From: CAYRUD01 sp964427425
GTDB lineage: Bacteria > Chlamydiota > Chlamydiia > Chlamydiales > FEN-1388
Assembly (NCBI GenBank): GCA_964427425.1
Contig: CAYRUD010000002.1
Span: forward strand, 89,657 to 153,656
Length of the DNA: 64,000 bases
Direction of reading: 5' to 3'
Shown: positions 1 to 8,711 of the stretch, in pieces
How the letters are laid out: each line of letters starts with the position of its first letter
Position numbering within the stretch: position 1 is the stretch's first letter
Program-made: the position numbers and the translations under genes
Notes under the pieces: model-generated
Seen by the model: the letters and a program-made list of their open reading frames with translations, nothing else
What the model was told of the DNA's origin: nothing
The model's database searches: none

Positions 1-13
1 TTTATTTTAATCC

Positions 14-601
14 TTATTGCTGATGAGGATGATTTGGATCCACATGAGCTTGAGTAAGCTCCGCATTATGCATACTAAATGCTGTAAGCCCAAAAAGCCC
101 TGCATTCAAAAGACGCGTCGGACTTAGCGTCACAATGCCTGTAACTCCGAGTACTGCAGATGCTACAGTACATACAGCAGTTATAGCAGGGATAAACCTG
201 TTCACATTAGCTACAAAGCCATTCATCGCTCGAGCCTTTGCTTCATCAACTTGCTGATGGTTTGACTCTGGATTCACTATAGTTTGAAGTTCAGGTATAA
301 CAGGCGACAAAGCTTGATAAGCTGTGTAGAAAAATGCAACTGGTGTCAATATACCAGTCATCGCTGAAGAGACTACCACAACTTCAGGAAAGACTCTACT
401 TACCCTATCAACAAGATTCGCCATCGGCTCTGATAAGTTCTGACGCGCTGCGTCAACAACACTTCTTCGCGTATCTTCGTATATTCCAGAAGCCACTGTA
501 GAAACTCGAGAGGCTTCTCGAGCAATCGTAGTAATACTTGGCTCTAAAACTGTATTATAAAAATGAATAATAGGATTCTGTACTGCTTGACCTGCTTGCA
601 T
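14..601 (-). CDS. Inc-like protein with two hydrophobic lobes (hypothetical)
   Basis: 195-residue protein of no family I recognise. It has two hydrophobic blocks, at about residues 73-102 and 136-178, separated by a polar stretch. This two-lobe pattern is typical of chlamydial inclusion-membrane (Inc) proteins, which are type III secreted and insert in the vacuole membrane; assigning it to that class is inference. There is no cleavable signal peptide, and the tail is His/Pro/Gln-rich. The reading frame extends 43 codons further upstream, but the ATG at 601 is preceded by GGAG at a good distance, so I start there. The neighbouring rlmI gene is on the same strand upstream but about 260 bases away, so this is probably a separate transcript. 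Confidence 0.6.
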   Translation of the reverse strand: MQAGQAVQNPIIHFYNTVLEPSITTIAREASRVSTVASGIYEDTRRSVVDAARQNLSEPMANLVDRVSRVFPEVVVVSSAMTGILTPVAFFYTAYQALSPVIPELQTIVNPESNHQQVDEAKARAMNGFVANVNRFIPAITAVCTVASAVLGVTGIVTLSPTRLLNAGLFGLTAFSMHNAELTQAHVDPNHPHQQ

Positions 602-863
602 TGCCACTATCTCCTTAATATGATCTCTTTTATCGGAACAGAACCAAACAAGTTTATTGAAATGAAAACGCCTGAACGTGAGCACATCACCGTAAAACAC
701 TCTTAACAAGAATATCTTACGAGTAAACAAATACCCTTTATTGGCGAATATGACTATACGGTGAAACGTAATAGAAGTGCATTAAGAAAACATTAAGGGA
801 TTATTTATTGATATCTCGAAGGATTAACATCAATTAAAAAGCCCTTTTAATTTTGAATCAAAT

Positions 864-2108
864 CTAAAACACGGCTAGAAGGACGCTTTTCAAGTAATCT
901 GTCTCTCTATGGTACACTGTCGCTCCATGATCTAGGGAGTTCCTATGATGTGACAAGATGCGAATATCGCGCTTTGAGTCACACGCTGCCTTATAGATCA
1001 TCTCATAAAACTCTTCATTCATTACATGATAGCTGCAAGAACATGTCAAAACTAAAGCGCCAGGCTTTACATGTTGAAAGGCCCTTCGATTAATCTCTCG
1101 GTATCCTTTCAGTGCATTTGGAACATCCCTTTTCGTCTTGGCAAACGCAGGAGGATCTAAAATAAGAAGATCACATGATGTAAGCTCAGGGTTTTCTCCC
1201 CCGCTTTCAAGCCACTTAAAGACGTCAACGGCTCTCGACGTGTGATTTTTTGAATCAAGATCAGAGTTAAACGCCAAAGATTGATCTAGTAAAGAGAGAG
1301 CCTCCTTTGAGACATCTAAAGAAAGAACCGATTGCGCTCCACCTTTTAAAGCATTTAACGAGAAACCACCACTATATGAGAAGCAATTGACAACCTTCTT
1401 ACCCTTTGCGATTGATCGAACTAACGATCTCATCTCACACTGATCAATAAAAAAACCTGTCTTTTGGCCATTCTCGATATCGACTCGGTATGTAATACCT
1501 CTTTCGGTGGCAACCATATTTTCTCGAAGAGTCCCTAAGAGTAAACCTTCTTTAGGCTGAAGCCCCTCTAATTTTCTCGAAGCGCTTGTCGATTTTTCAT
1601 ATATCGTTTCAACTCCTACGATATCTTGTAGAGCTGAGATAATCGTAGATCTAAACTTATCCATCGCAAGAGAAGAGATTTGAATCACCGCAGTCTTCGA
1701 TCCATACATATCCACAATAAGACCTGATAACCCATCGCCTTCTGCGTTGATCAAACGGTACATCTCTTGAGAGTCTTTCATGCCCATCTCAGGAATAAGC
1801 TGTCGTCTCAAAGAGAAAGCTTTTTCAATTTGATGGCGCACGACCTCTTCGACATCACTTGTTGTAAAGCTGATTACGCGTCCAGCAATAGATGATTTTC
1901 TATTGAGAATTGCAAAACCAAGCGTACGCGTTTTCTCACTATCCGTTACCTCTACCAAAGACCCATCTGGTGTCGATTGAGGAAGAATGGATTCAATAGC
2001 GCCAGAGAAAATCCACATGTGGCGATGTCGGATTGGGAGATCCTTTCCCTTTTTAAGAACTAATTTGGGCAGTTGTTTTGCTTCAGAGTGTATGCGTTGT
2101 GAGCTCAT
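864..2108 (-). CDS. rlmI: RlmI-like 23S rRNA cytosine-C5 methyltransferase
   Basis: 414-residue class I SAM-dependent methyltransferase of the RlmI/YccW family, which methylates C5 of a cytosine in 23S rRNA. The N-terminus (about residues 14-95) looks like the PUA-type RNA-binding domain of this family, with the run LKKGKDLPIRHRHMWIFSGA. The SAM-binding Rossmann region follows near residue 235 (NCFSYSGGF), and the catalytic-loop signature DPPAFAK is near residue 317. Another Cys-containing stretch (LTCSCSYH) near residue 354 fits the cytosine-C5 chemistry. Length is normal for the family. It is transcribed leftward, separated from the gene upstream by a perfect hairpin terminator. Confidence 0.88.
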   Translation of the reverse strand: MSSQRIHSEAKQLPKLVLKKGKDLPIRHRHMWIFSGAIESILPQSTPDGSLVEVTDSEKTRTLGFAILNRKSSIAGRVISFTTSDVEEVVRHQIEKAFSLRRQLIPEMGMKDSQEMYRLINAEGDGLSGLIVDMYGSKTAVIQISSLAMDKFRSTIISALQDIVGVETIYEKSTSASRKLEGLQPKEGLLLGTLRENMVATERGITYRVDIENGQKTGFFIDQCEMRSLVRSIAKGKKVVNCFSYSGGFSLNALKGGAQSVLSLDVSKEALSLLDQSLAFNSDLDSKNHTSRAVDVFKWLESGGENPELTSCDLLILDPPAFAKTKRDVPNALKGYREINRRAFQHVKPGALVLTCSCSYHVMNEEFYEMIYKAACDSKRDIRILSHHRNSLDHGATVYHRETDYLKSVLLAVF

Positions 2109-2193
2109 GAAAATGATACAAGTAAGTTAATGACAAATGGTGAATGAAAGAGAAACAATGGTAAACGAAAGGATGAAGAAATAACAGAGAGAA

Positions 2194-2237
2194 AAAAGCT
2201 TTTTCACGCACTATGAGAAGCGCGTGAAAAAGCTTTT
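2194..2237 (-). terminator. intrinsic terminator
   Basis: Perfect 16-bp inverted repeat (2194-2209 with 2222-2237, 12-base loop). On the minus strand it ends in a run of T. It lies just after the stop of the gene at 2258-2890 and before rlmI, so it should end that leftward transcript. Confidence 0.85.
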
Positions 2238-2257
2238 AAAACAAATGATCTAGAGGA

Positions 2258-2890
2258 TTAGCCTTGATTTTGCTTAAGAGAAAAGCCATCAACTAACCGC
2301 TGAAATCCTTTCTTTGCCCTCTCGCTACTTGAATCAATCGCGGTGAGAACATATACAGTTTTGCCAGCGATTAATGCTCGCGCAGAGACTGATCCATGCT
2401 CAGTTTTTAATGTAAAATCAACAGATGGGCACCCCAAGAACTCTTGTCTTGACTTGTCAACTAACACATTCTGAGCATCACCAGACATCATCTCTTTAAT
2501 AATACCCTCTAACAGCATCTCAGAATTACTTGTATCGAAAGACCGAGGATACTCAATCATATTAATCATATATGTAAGCCCGCTCTTTGACTGAGTCAAA
2601 TACATATTATATTTGATTGAGTCAGATGAATCTGGAATTGGCACAACTTCAGAAGCATGTTGTGGAAGAGTTGGCAAAAGTGCCGTAAACGAGCCGGTCG
2701 CAGGCTTATACTCCTTCCAATCTTCAGCAAAGACATCTAACCCACTCTCACTTGAGGCTGAGAAAAAACTACCCATAACAGATTGATCATCTGATGTATA
2801 TGGTCTTGGCTGAAAAAGATAATAGAGAGTTGTTAAAAAAAGGAGAACAGCTCCCACAGGAAGAATAATTTTTCGTGCTGAATAGGCCAT
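2258..2890 (-). CDS. membrane-anchored exported protein, PsbP-like (hypothetical)
   Basis: 210-residue protein with one N-terminal hydrophobic segment (about residues 8-26), either an uncleaved signal anchor or a signal peptide. The remainder is soluble and should face the periplasm. The C-terminal 150 residues, from the GSFTALLPTLPQ stretch onward, resemble PsbP-fold/DUF1795-type domains in which a short beta-rich fold begins with a 'G-x-F-x-x-x-x-P-x-x-P' pattern. This is a weak pattern match, not an assignment. It is a single-gene unit followed by a strong terminator. No catalytic motif is visible. Confidence 0.65.
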   Translation of the reverse strand: MAYSARKIILPVGAVLLFLTTLYYLFQPRPYTSDDQSVMGSFFSASSESGLDVFAEDWKEYKPATGSFTALLPTLPQHASEVVPIPDSSDSIKYNMYLTQSKSGLTYMINMIEYPRSFDTSNSEMLLEGIIKEMMSGDAQNVLVDKSRQEFLGCPSVDFTLKTEHGSVSARALIAGKTVYVLTAIDSSSERAKKGFQRLVDGFSLKQNQG

Positions 2891-3182
2891 ATTTGATTCA
2901 CCAGCCCCTTGAAAATAAAAGTGTTGCGCTCAGTTTCAAATTTTTTTGGAAGAACTTTAACGGTGATCCTAGAATTTTTATGAATTTATGACTATTTTCA
3001 TCTCTTTGGATTTCATAAAAAGAGAATATGTACCCTATAGATGTATAAATGCATGCGATACAAAAGAGTGATTCTCAATTGTAAAAAAGTGATCTGGGGA
3101 CGCACCATTTAATTTGTGATGACACTCACGATCTTTAAATATCGATAATAAAACCAGATAATAGAAATATCGGAGGACATTG

Positions 3183-4832
3183 ATGATATCCTACACCGCT
3201 TCAAATATATTTCGCTTCTCTTCTTCTTTCTCAACTCTTATTCTCTCTGCTACATTAGCGGCATCAGCTCTCTCTTCATTTTCTTCTCTTCATGCCTTTT
3301 CAATTTTTGGCAGCGATGAAAAGGATGAGAAAGCAGAGATCTCAAAAGATGTGGATCAATCGAAGGTAATTAAATTAACCCTACCATTTGATCCAGGAGC
3401 TGTTGACCCACGTAAAATTCGCGACTTATCGCAAGTTGCCGTCTCAAGATGTATTTTCGGCGGCTTGATGAGAACCGATAGAAACAATAGAGCAATACCA
3501 GACATTGCCGAGCGCGTAGAAACCCCTGATAACGGCCAGACTTATATCTGCACGATCCATCCAGATGCTAAATGGTCTGATGGACAAGCAATAACAGCTT
3601 ATGATGTAAGAGCTTCCTGGCTTTCAACCCTCAATCCTCGCGAGGGCTCGCCAAACGCGTCGATGCTCTTTGTTATCAGTAATGGGCACAAATTCTTTAA
3701 GGGTGAAGTCGATGAAAGAGACGTAGGGATCGATGTCCTTGACTCAAAAACATTGAGAGTCAAGCTAGAGACACGCTGCCCATTTTTCCCGCAGCTTCTT
3801 ACCACATACCCTTTCTTCATTCTTCCAAAATCATGGATTGAAAGAGAAAGAGATCTTTCTACAGTGATCACGATGAAGGGAGCTGAAGACGCGCCAAGTT
3901 ACGGCCCATATATCATTGAAAAGTGGGACACAAACAGATCTCTTACACTTAAAAAGAACCCACACTACCGATTCGCATCAAAAGTTCTTTTTGATACGGT
4001 CGTTTTTGAAATTGTCAATGAGCAGACAGCTCTCGTTATGTTTGAAAAAGGAGAAGTCGACTTAGCAGGATCTCCATTGTCGACACTGCCAATCGACGCG
4101 ATTCCTGATTTAAAGGAGAGAAAAGTTCTTGGTAAAGCACCAGCTTTCACAACAACATTTTTAAGAGTCAATACCAGACAAAAAGCTTTAGAAGAACCAG
4201 ACGTGAGAAGAGCCCTCTCAAATGCAATTGACAGAGCTGCCTTAGTCAATCACGTCATCCAAGGCGCAGGAGTTGAGTCTGTTCAGCTCGTTCCTCCTCT
4301 CTTCTTTTCTACCTTCACTATGAATCGCCCTCAAGGTCATGATGCGCCGAAGCCAATCTCAGCGAGGACTATCCGCCTGTCATTTCCTTCGAATGATAGA
4401 GATAGCAGGATTGCCCAGACAATTCAACAGAATATCCAGACTGCATTTCCTGAGATCAAGATTCAACTCGATCCTTCAGATGCAAAACATCTATACGCAA
4501 AAATAAAACAAGGAAACTACGATCTCGCACTCGGATCATGGGTTGGCGATTACCTCGATCCTGACTCATTTTACGAAGTATTCCAATCAAGAGATAGCGG
4601 AACAAACAACACAGGGTGGCAATCGACAGAATACAAAAACTGGTTTCTTCGCTCAAGAGAAGCAATGGATCTTCCTCAACGACAAAAAGCATTTGCTGAG
4701 ATGGAAGATATTCTACAAAAAGAGTGCCCAGTTATTCCTCTCTTCCATAATGTGTACATGTTCGCCCAAAGCGAAAAAGCAAAGAAAATCTACATATCGC
4801 CGATGGGTACTTTTGATTTCTTGAGTGAATAA
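3183..4832 (+). CDS. oppA: oligopeptide ABC transporter substrate-binding protein (OppA-like)
   Basis: 549-residue family-5 extracellular solute-binding protein, which captures peptides in the periplasm and delivers them to the OppBCDF permease. A hydrophobic signal sequence covers about residues 11-40. The mature domain starts with the family's 'DPRKIRDLSQVAVSRCIFGGL' type opening (near residue 75) and later has the usual YDLALGSWVGDYLDPDSF region near residue 448. The start is the ATG at 3183, six bases after GGAGG; the TTG just before it is too close to that site. First gene of an oppABCDF run, with small gaps or overlaps. Related Opp SBPs bind peptides, but specificity cannot be read here. 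Confidence 0.9.
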   Translation: MISYTASNIFRFSSSFSTLILSATLAASALSSFSSLHAFSIFGSDEKDEKAEISKDVDQSKVIKLTLPFDPGAVDPRKIRDLSQVAVSRCIFGGLMRTDRNNRAIPDIAERVETPDNGQTYICTIHPDAKWSDGQAITAYDVRASWLSTLNPREGSPNASMLFVISNGHKFFKGEVDERDVGIDVLDSKTLRVKLETRCPFFPQLLTTYPFFILPKSWIERERDLSTVITMKGAEDAPSYGPYIIEKWDTNRSLTLKKNPHYRFASKVLFDTVVFEIVNEQTALVMFEKGEVDLAGSPLSTLPIDAIPDLKERKVLGKAPAFTTTFLRVNTRQKALEEPDVRRALSNAIDRAALVNHVIQGAGVESVQLVPPLFFSTFTMNRPQGHDAPKPISARTIRLSFPSNDRDSRIAQTIQQNIQTAFPEIKIQLDPSDAKHLYAKIKQGNYDLALGSWVGDYLDPDSFYEVFQSRDSGTNNTGWQSTEYKNWFLRSREAMDLPQRQKAFAEMEDILQKECPVIPLFHNVYMFAQSEKAKKIYISPMGTFDFLSE

Positions 4833-4875
4833 CGATTTGATTTTGTGAATGATCATCAATTACGAGAAGGGTGAA

Positions 4876-5937
4876 ATGAAGAAGACAAGTTCTATTCGCT
4901 GGCTACTCAAATTCTTCATTTCTACTTCTCTTTCACTCTTTCTCCTCGTCTCATCATGCTTTCTCATCATGCATGCAATTCCTGGAGATCCTTTTCAAGA
5001 TGAACAAGGAATTCCAGAAGAAATCGTAGAGCATCTGAAAGAGCGTTGGGGACTTAATAAACCGATCCACGAGCAATATTTTCACTACCTCAATCGCGTT
5101 CTTCATGGCGATTTAGGCATCTCTATACGATATCCCTCGCAGTCAGTCCTCGAGATTATTACAAATGGATTTCCTGTATCTGCAATCCTTGGGTTTCAAG
5201 CTATCGCACTGAGCATTCCTCTAGGTGCTTTGCTTGGCATGATTTGGGCCTACTGCATTATACGACGGAAAGGATCAATCATAGAAATTGATTCTCGTGA
5301 AGCGGCATGTCGAAGAAATCCTAAGTTTGCTGATCTTTTTTTCTCAATTTCGTCTACTGCGATCGTATCGACACCCAATTTCGTAATCGCAGCCCTTTTG
5401 CAGCTTGTTTTCGCGCTATGGATACCCCTATTCCCAGTTGCGCGATGGGGGAGCCTCTCGCACACTGTTCTTCCGACTCTTGCGCTCACAATAGGGCCGC
5501 TTGCCATGATCATTAGACTATCAAAAGCTCGAGCTTTAGATATATACACTCAAGAATGGGTTACTATGGCTCGAATGAAGGGCCTCTCTGAGTTGAAAAT
5601 TCTCATAAATCATGTCTGCCCTCATGTTATCCTCCCAATCCTCTCCTACCTTGGTCCAGTTATAACGAACCTCTTAGTCGGAAGCTTCGCTATCGAGCGT
5701 GTGTTTGGCATTCCAGGATTGGGTCAGTGGTTCGTCAATAGCATCCTGACTCGAGACTATCCAGTCATTGCTGGACTTACCCTCTTTTACAGCCTCATTC
5801 TTTTCTCATGTCATACGCTGGTTGATCTTTTAACTATTTGTATCGATGGTAGAAAGAGAAAAGACTTTGGGCGCAGCACTCTCTTCTGGCTTTCCGGTAG
5901 GGAAGAAAAGATTACAAAGGCAACTACAGTCTCATGA
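4876..5937 (+). CDS. oppB: oligopeptide ABC transporter permease (OppB/DppB-like)
   Basis: 353-residue inner-membrane permease of the BPD_transp_1 type. An N-terminal transmembrane helix (about residues 9-33) is followed by the characteristic 'AIPGDPF' and 'LKERWGLNKPIHEQY' periplasmic region, then multiple transmembrane segments. The EAA loop that contacts the ATPase is 'WVTMARMKGLSELKILINHV' near residue 235. The C-terminal FGIPGLGQWF motif is typical of DppB/OppB. I start at the ATG at 4876, which has AAGGG just upstream; an in-frame ATG at 4849 has no ribosome site. An inserted, charged stretch between helices (about residues 133-154) is longer than usual. Confidence 0.9.
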   Translation: MKKTSSIRWLLKFFISTSLSLFLLVSSCFLIMHAIPGDPFQDEQGIPEEIVEHLKERWGLNKPIHEQYFHYLNRVLHGDLGISIRYPSQSVLEIITNGFPVSAILGFQAIALSIPLGALLGMIWAYCIIRRKGSIIEIDSREAACRRNPKFADLFFSISSTAIVSTPNFVIAALLQLVFALWIPLFPVARWGSLSHTVLPTLALTIGPLAMIIRLSKARALDIYTQEWVTMARMKGLSELKILINHVCPHVILPILSYLGPVITNLLVGSFAIERVFGIPGLGQWFVNSILTRDYPVIAGLTLFYSLILFSCHTLVDLLTICIDGRKRKDFGRSTLFWLSGREEKITKATTVS

Positions 5938-6809
5938 GCTCACCTTCTGATCCACCATCAACGTTTTTCTCTTGTATGCGTCCTTATAGACCAACACTCA
6001 AGTTACAACTTGGCGCTTCTCTCGTCCTATTTCTTATTATCTTCTTTGTAGTTTCTTCGCTTATATATGGGCTTCATCCCTATGAGACGTCGCTTCAAAA
6101 CAAAAACACATGCCCATCATTATCTCATCTCTTTGGAACAGATGAGCTAGGAAGAGACCTTCTCTCGAGAGCAACTCAAGGAATCTGTATCTCCTGTGGA
6201 ATCGGCGCTATCGCATTTATGATCGATATGACAGTTGGAGTGTTATGGGGTGTTCTTATAGCGATCACCGCTCCAAGCCCCATTTCCGAAGCTATGAGGA
6301 AAATATCTGAAGTACTATATAGCCTTCCCTATCTTCTTGTAGTTATCCTTATATCTGTATTTACAGGCACCGGGATCATTCCACTCGTCGTCGCTATGCT
6401 CTGTATGGGCTGGGTTCAAACCGCTCGAATGGTTGAAATGCTCACAGTTGAGGCTTTACACTCTGAATATGTTCTTGCAAGTAAAGTTATAGGAGTTTCA
6501 ACTCAACGAATTATTTTTCGACATATCTTACCTAATACAATAGGACCAATCTTAGCCTCAGCGATCTTATCAGTTCCTCACGCTATTTTCTCAGAGGCTT
6601 TTTTAAGCTTTTTGGGTGTGGGTATCCAGCCGCCACAAGCAAGCTTAGGCTCGCTTATTAGCGACGCACTGCCTGCGCTACGCTTCTACCCATGGCGGAT
6701 TCTTTTCCCAAGCGGAGTGATTACACTTCTGATCTTGTCGCTCACCCTCATCTCTGATGGAATTATGGAGATGACCGATCCGAAACTATCCCGTCAGATT
6801 GATCGCTAA
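5934..6809 (+). CDS. oppC: oligopeptide ABC transporter permease (OppC/DppC-like)
   Basis: 291-residue inner-membrane permease, partner of the OppB-like protein. One N-terminal helix (about residues 27-47) is followed by 'HLFGTDELGRDLLSRA', the signature of OppC/DppC, then five or so membrane segments. The EAA loop 'SEYVLASKVIGVSTQRIIFRH' near residue 182 is where the ATPase docks. The family's 'FLGVGIQPPQASLGSLI' motif is near residue 224. Start ATG overlaps the oppB stop by four bases (ATGA), implying translational coupling. Confidence 0.92.
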   Translation: MSSPSDPPSTFFSCMRPYRPTLKLQLGASLVLFLIIFFVVSSLIYGLHPYETSLQNKNTCPSLSHLFGTDELGRDLLSRATQGICISCGIGAIAFMIDMTVGVLWGVLIAITAPSPISEAMRKISEVLYSLPYLLVVILISVFTGTGIIPLVVAMLCMGWVQTARMVEMLTVEALHSEYVLASKVIGVSTQRIIFRHILPNTIGPILASAILSVPHAIFSEAFLSFLGVGIQPPQASLGSLISDALPALRFYPWRILFPSGVITLLILSLTLISDGIMEMTDPKLSRQIDR

Positions 6810-6826
6810 GAGATATGAGGTAGAAA

Positions 6827-7630
6827 ATGGAACAATTCGATCATTTACTCCAAGTAACCGATCTCTCAATCTCATTAAGGCAAGGCAACTCTCCCTCTAA
6901 GACGATCGTTCAGAATGTCTCTTTTACATTAGACAAAAACACTACGGTCGCACTAGTCGGCGAATCAGGATCAGGAAAGACGCTCACCGCAAGAGCAATT
7001 ATGCAGCTCTTTTCCTCGCCATCTCTTTATATCTCTTCTGGCTCTATTCGATGGAAGGGCAAAGAGCTTACCGCATTTCAAGAAAAAGAAATGAGAGCTC
7101 TTCGCGGAACTGAGATCGCGTATATCCCACAAGCCCCAATGAGTTCGATGAATCCTATGATGACGATTCAAGCACAGCTTCTTGAGGGATATCGGCGTGG
7201 TAATAAGCTTCAAGCTCATGATAGAGCCGTTGAATTGCTCAAAAAATCAGGATTCACATCTCCTGAGACCATTCTATCATCATATCCACATGAGTTAAGC
7301 GGAGGGATGAAGCAGCGAGTTGTCATCGCTATGGCTCTCATGAACTCACCAGATCTCATTATAGCTGATGAGCCAACCACAGCACTCGATGTTTCACTTC
7401 AGGCTGAGATTCTAGAACTATTAATGGAGCTTGTGAAAGATCAAGGATCGTCACTTCTATTTATCACTCATGATTTAGGTGTGGTAGCAAGGATTGCTGA
7501 TCATGTCATCATCATGAAAGAGGGATCTATTCTCGAAGCACAAGAAATTTTCGCTCTGTTTGAAACTCCACATTGTGACTACACTCGCCTTTTGATAGAG
7601 TCATCAACGATAGAGCCCCTTTCGCATTAA
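6827..7630 (+). CDS. oppD: oligopeptide ABC transporter ATPase (OppD-like, short C-terminus)
   Basis: 267-residue ATPase subunit of the importer. Walker A is GESGSGKT (near residue 46), the signature is LSGGMKQR (near 158), Walker B is LIIADEPTTALD (near 178) and the switch His lies in FITHDLG. It begins at 6827 after a GAGGT ribosome site. OppD/DppD proteins are usually about 320-340 residues, with a C-terminal cysteine-containing domain. Here the protein stops about ten residues after 'CDYTRLLIES', so that domain is absent, while the partner OppF keeps it. The reading frame shows no obvious break, so this looks like a natural short form. Confidence 0.9.
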   Translation: MEQFDHLLQVTDLSISLRQGNSPSKTIVQNVSFTLDKNTTVALVGESGSGKTLTARAIMQLFSSPSLYISSGSIRWKGKELTAFQEKEMRALRGTEIAYIPQAPMSSMNPMMTIQAQLLEGYRRGNKLQAHDRAVELLKKSGFTSPETILSSYPHELSGGMKQRVVIAMALMNSPDLIIADEPTTALDVSLQAEILELLMELVKDQGSSLLFITHDLGVVARIADHVIIMKEGSILEAQEIFALFETPHCDYTRLLIESSTIEPLSH

Positions 7631-7643
7631 GACGGTCAATACT

Positions 7644-8711
7644 ATGGATCATGAAAAGAAAGACATCTCACAACTCCTCTCATTGGAACATGTTTCCTTC
7701 TCATATAACGCGAAAGGAACCAGCTCATATGACGAGTACACATTACATGACCTTTCTTTTCAGCTTCCGCATCTTTCAACAACTGCCATCGTCGGAGAAA
7801 GTGGAAGCGGGAAAACGACAGTCGCAAAGCTGATATTAGGACTCCTTGATGAATTCCATGGGAACGTCTTCATTGATAACATCCCCCTTCAGAAATGGCT
7901 CTCGGATAAGCAAAACACACTTTCGTACAGGAAGAAAGTCCAACTTATCTTCCAAGATCCAGACTCTTCGCTCAATCCAAAGATGAGTCTTGGAGAACAT
8001 CTCAACGAAGCTCTATCAATTCATTTTCCAGATCTGTCTGAGAGCGAAAAAGACGAGAGAATCAACACAGTACTTCAAGAAGTCTCTCTGCCTGAAAACA
8101 TAAAAAATCGATTTGCCTTTGAGATTTCTGGAGGGCAAAAACAACGTCTGATAATTTCACGAGCTCTTTTGATACAACCCGAACTTCTCATTCTCGACGA
8201 GCCACTCTCCTCCCTTGATGCCTCGATTCGAAAATCGATTATTGCATTACTGAGTAAACTTTATTCAGCCCACAAGATGACATATCTCTATGTCACCCAT
8301 GATCTCTCAACAGTTCCTCACTTAGCAAAGCAAGTCATCATTATGTATAGAGGCGTTATTGTAGAGGATGGAGAGGTTGACGAAGTCTTTCGAAGTCCCG
8401 TACACCCCTATACTCAACTTCTTATTGAATCTGTGCCTACCCCGGATCCAGTACGTGAGAGAAAGAAAAAGAGATTATTCTTTTTTGAGAAATCAAAGCC
8501 ACTACCCCCCACTAAGGGCTGTGTCTTTGCTCATCGCTGTCCTTTCGCTACAGCGCTCTGTAGAAACACGCCACCACAGCTTGCGGACTATGGAAACCAT
8601 GGATCACACAGAGTCCGCTGCCACTACCCCGACATTGTCAAAGGCTCGGCATTCAATCAAGAAGCGGTTCAACAACAAGCTACTCTGTCAGCTGACCATA
8701 CTGCGACATAA
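7644..8711 (+). CDS. oppF: oligopeptide ABC transporter ATPase (OppF-like)
   Basis: 355-residue second ATPase of the importer. Walker A GESGSGKTT (near residue 51), signature ISGGQKQR (near 168), Walker B LLILDEPLSSLD. The C-terminal oligopeptide-transporter domain is present, with 'HPYTQLLIESVPTPDP' and the cysteine cluster C-x3-HRC ... C ... C near residues 292-329. Those four Cys commonly hold an Fe-S-like site in this family. Last gene of the opp operon. Its 3' end overlaps the convergent PPi-phosphofructokinase gene by 32 bases, so the two transcripts must collide or end within each other's coding region. Confidence 0.92.
   Translation: MDHEKKDISQLLSLEHVSFSYNAKGTSSYDEYTLHDLSFQLPHLSTTAIVGESGSGKTTVAKLILGLLDEFHGNVFIDNIPLQKWLSDKQNTLSYRKKVQLIFQDPDSSLNPKMSLGEHLNEALSIHFPDLSESEKDERINTVLQEVSLPENIKNRFAFEISGGQKQRLIISRALLIQPELLILDEPLSSLDASIRKSIIALLSKLYSAHKMTYLYVTHDLSTVPHLAKQVIIMYRGVIVEDGEVDEVFRSPVHPYTQLLIESVPTPDPVRERKKKRLFFFEKSKPLPPTKGCVFAHRCPFATALCRNTPPQLADYGNHGSHRVRCHYPDIVKGSAFNQEAVQQQATLSADHTAT

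Noticed and set aside
2891..3182. Promoter for the opp operon
   Set aside because: TTGGAT and TATAGA occur in this 292-base gap, but their spacing is far from 17 bases, so I do not claim a promoter.
7651..7833. Frames antisense to or overlapping the opp operon (for example 5250-5549 minus, 6971-7219 minus, 7651-7833 plus)
   Set aside because: They lie wholly inside strongly conserved coding regions in other frames, have no ribosome site or family match, and read as Ser/Arg-rich shadow translation.
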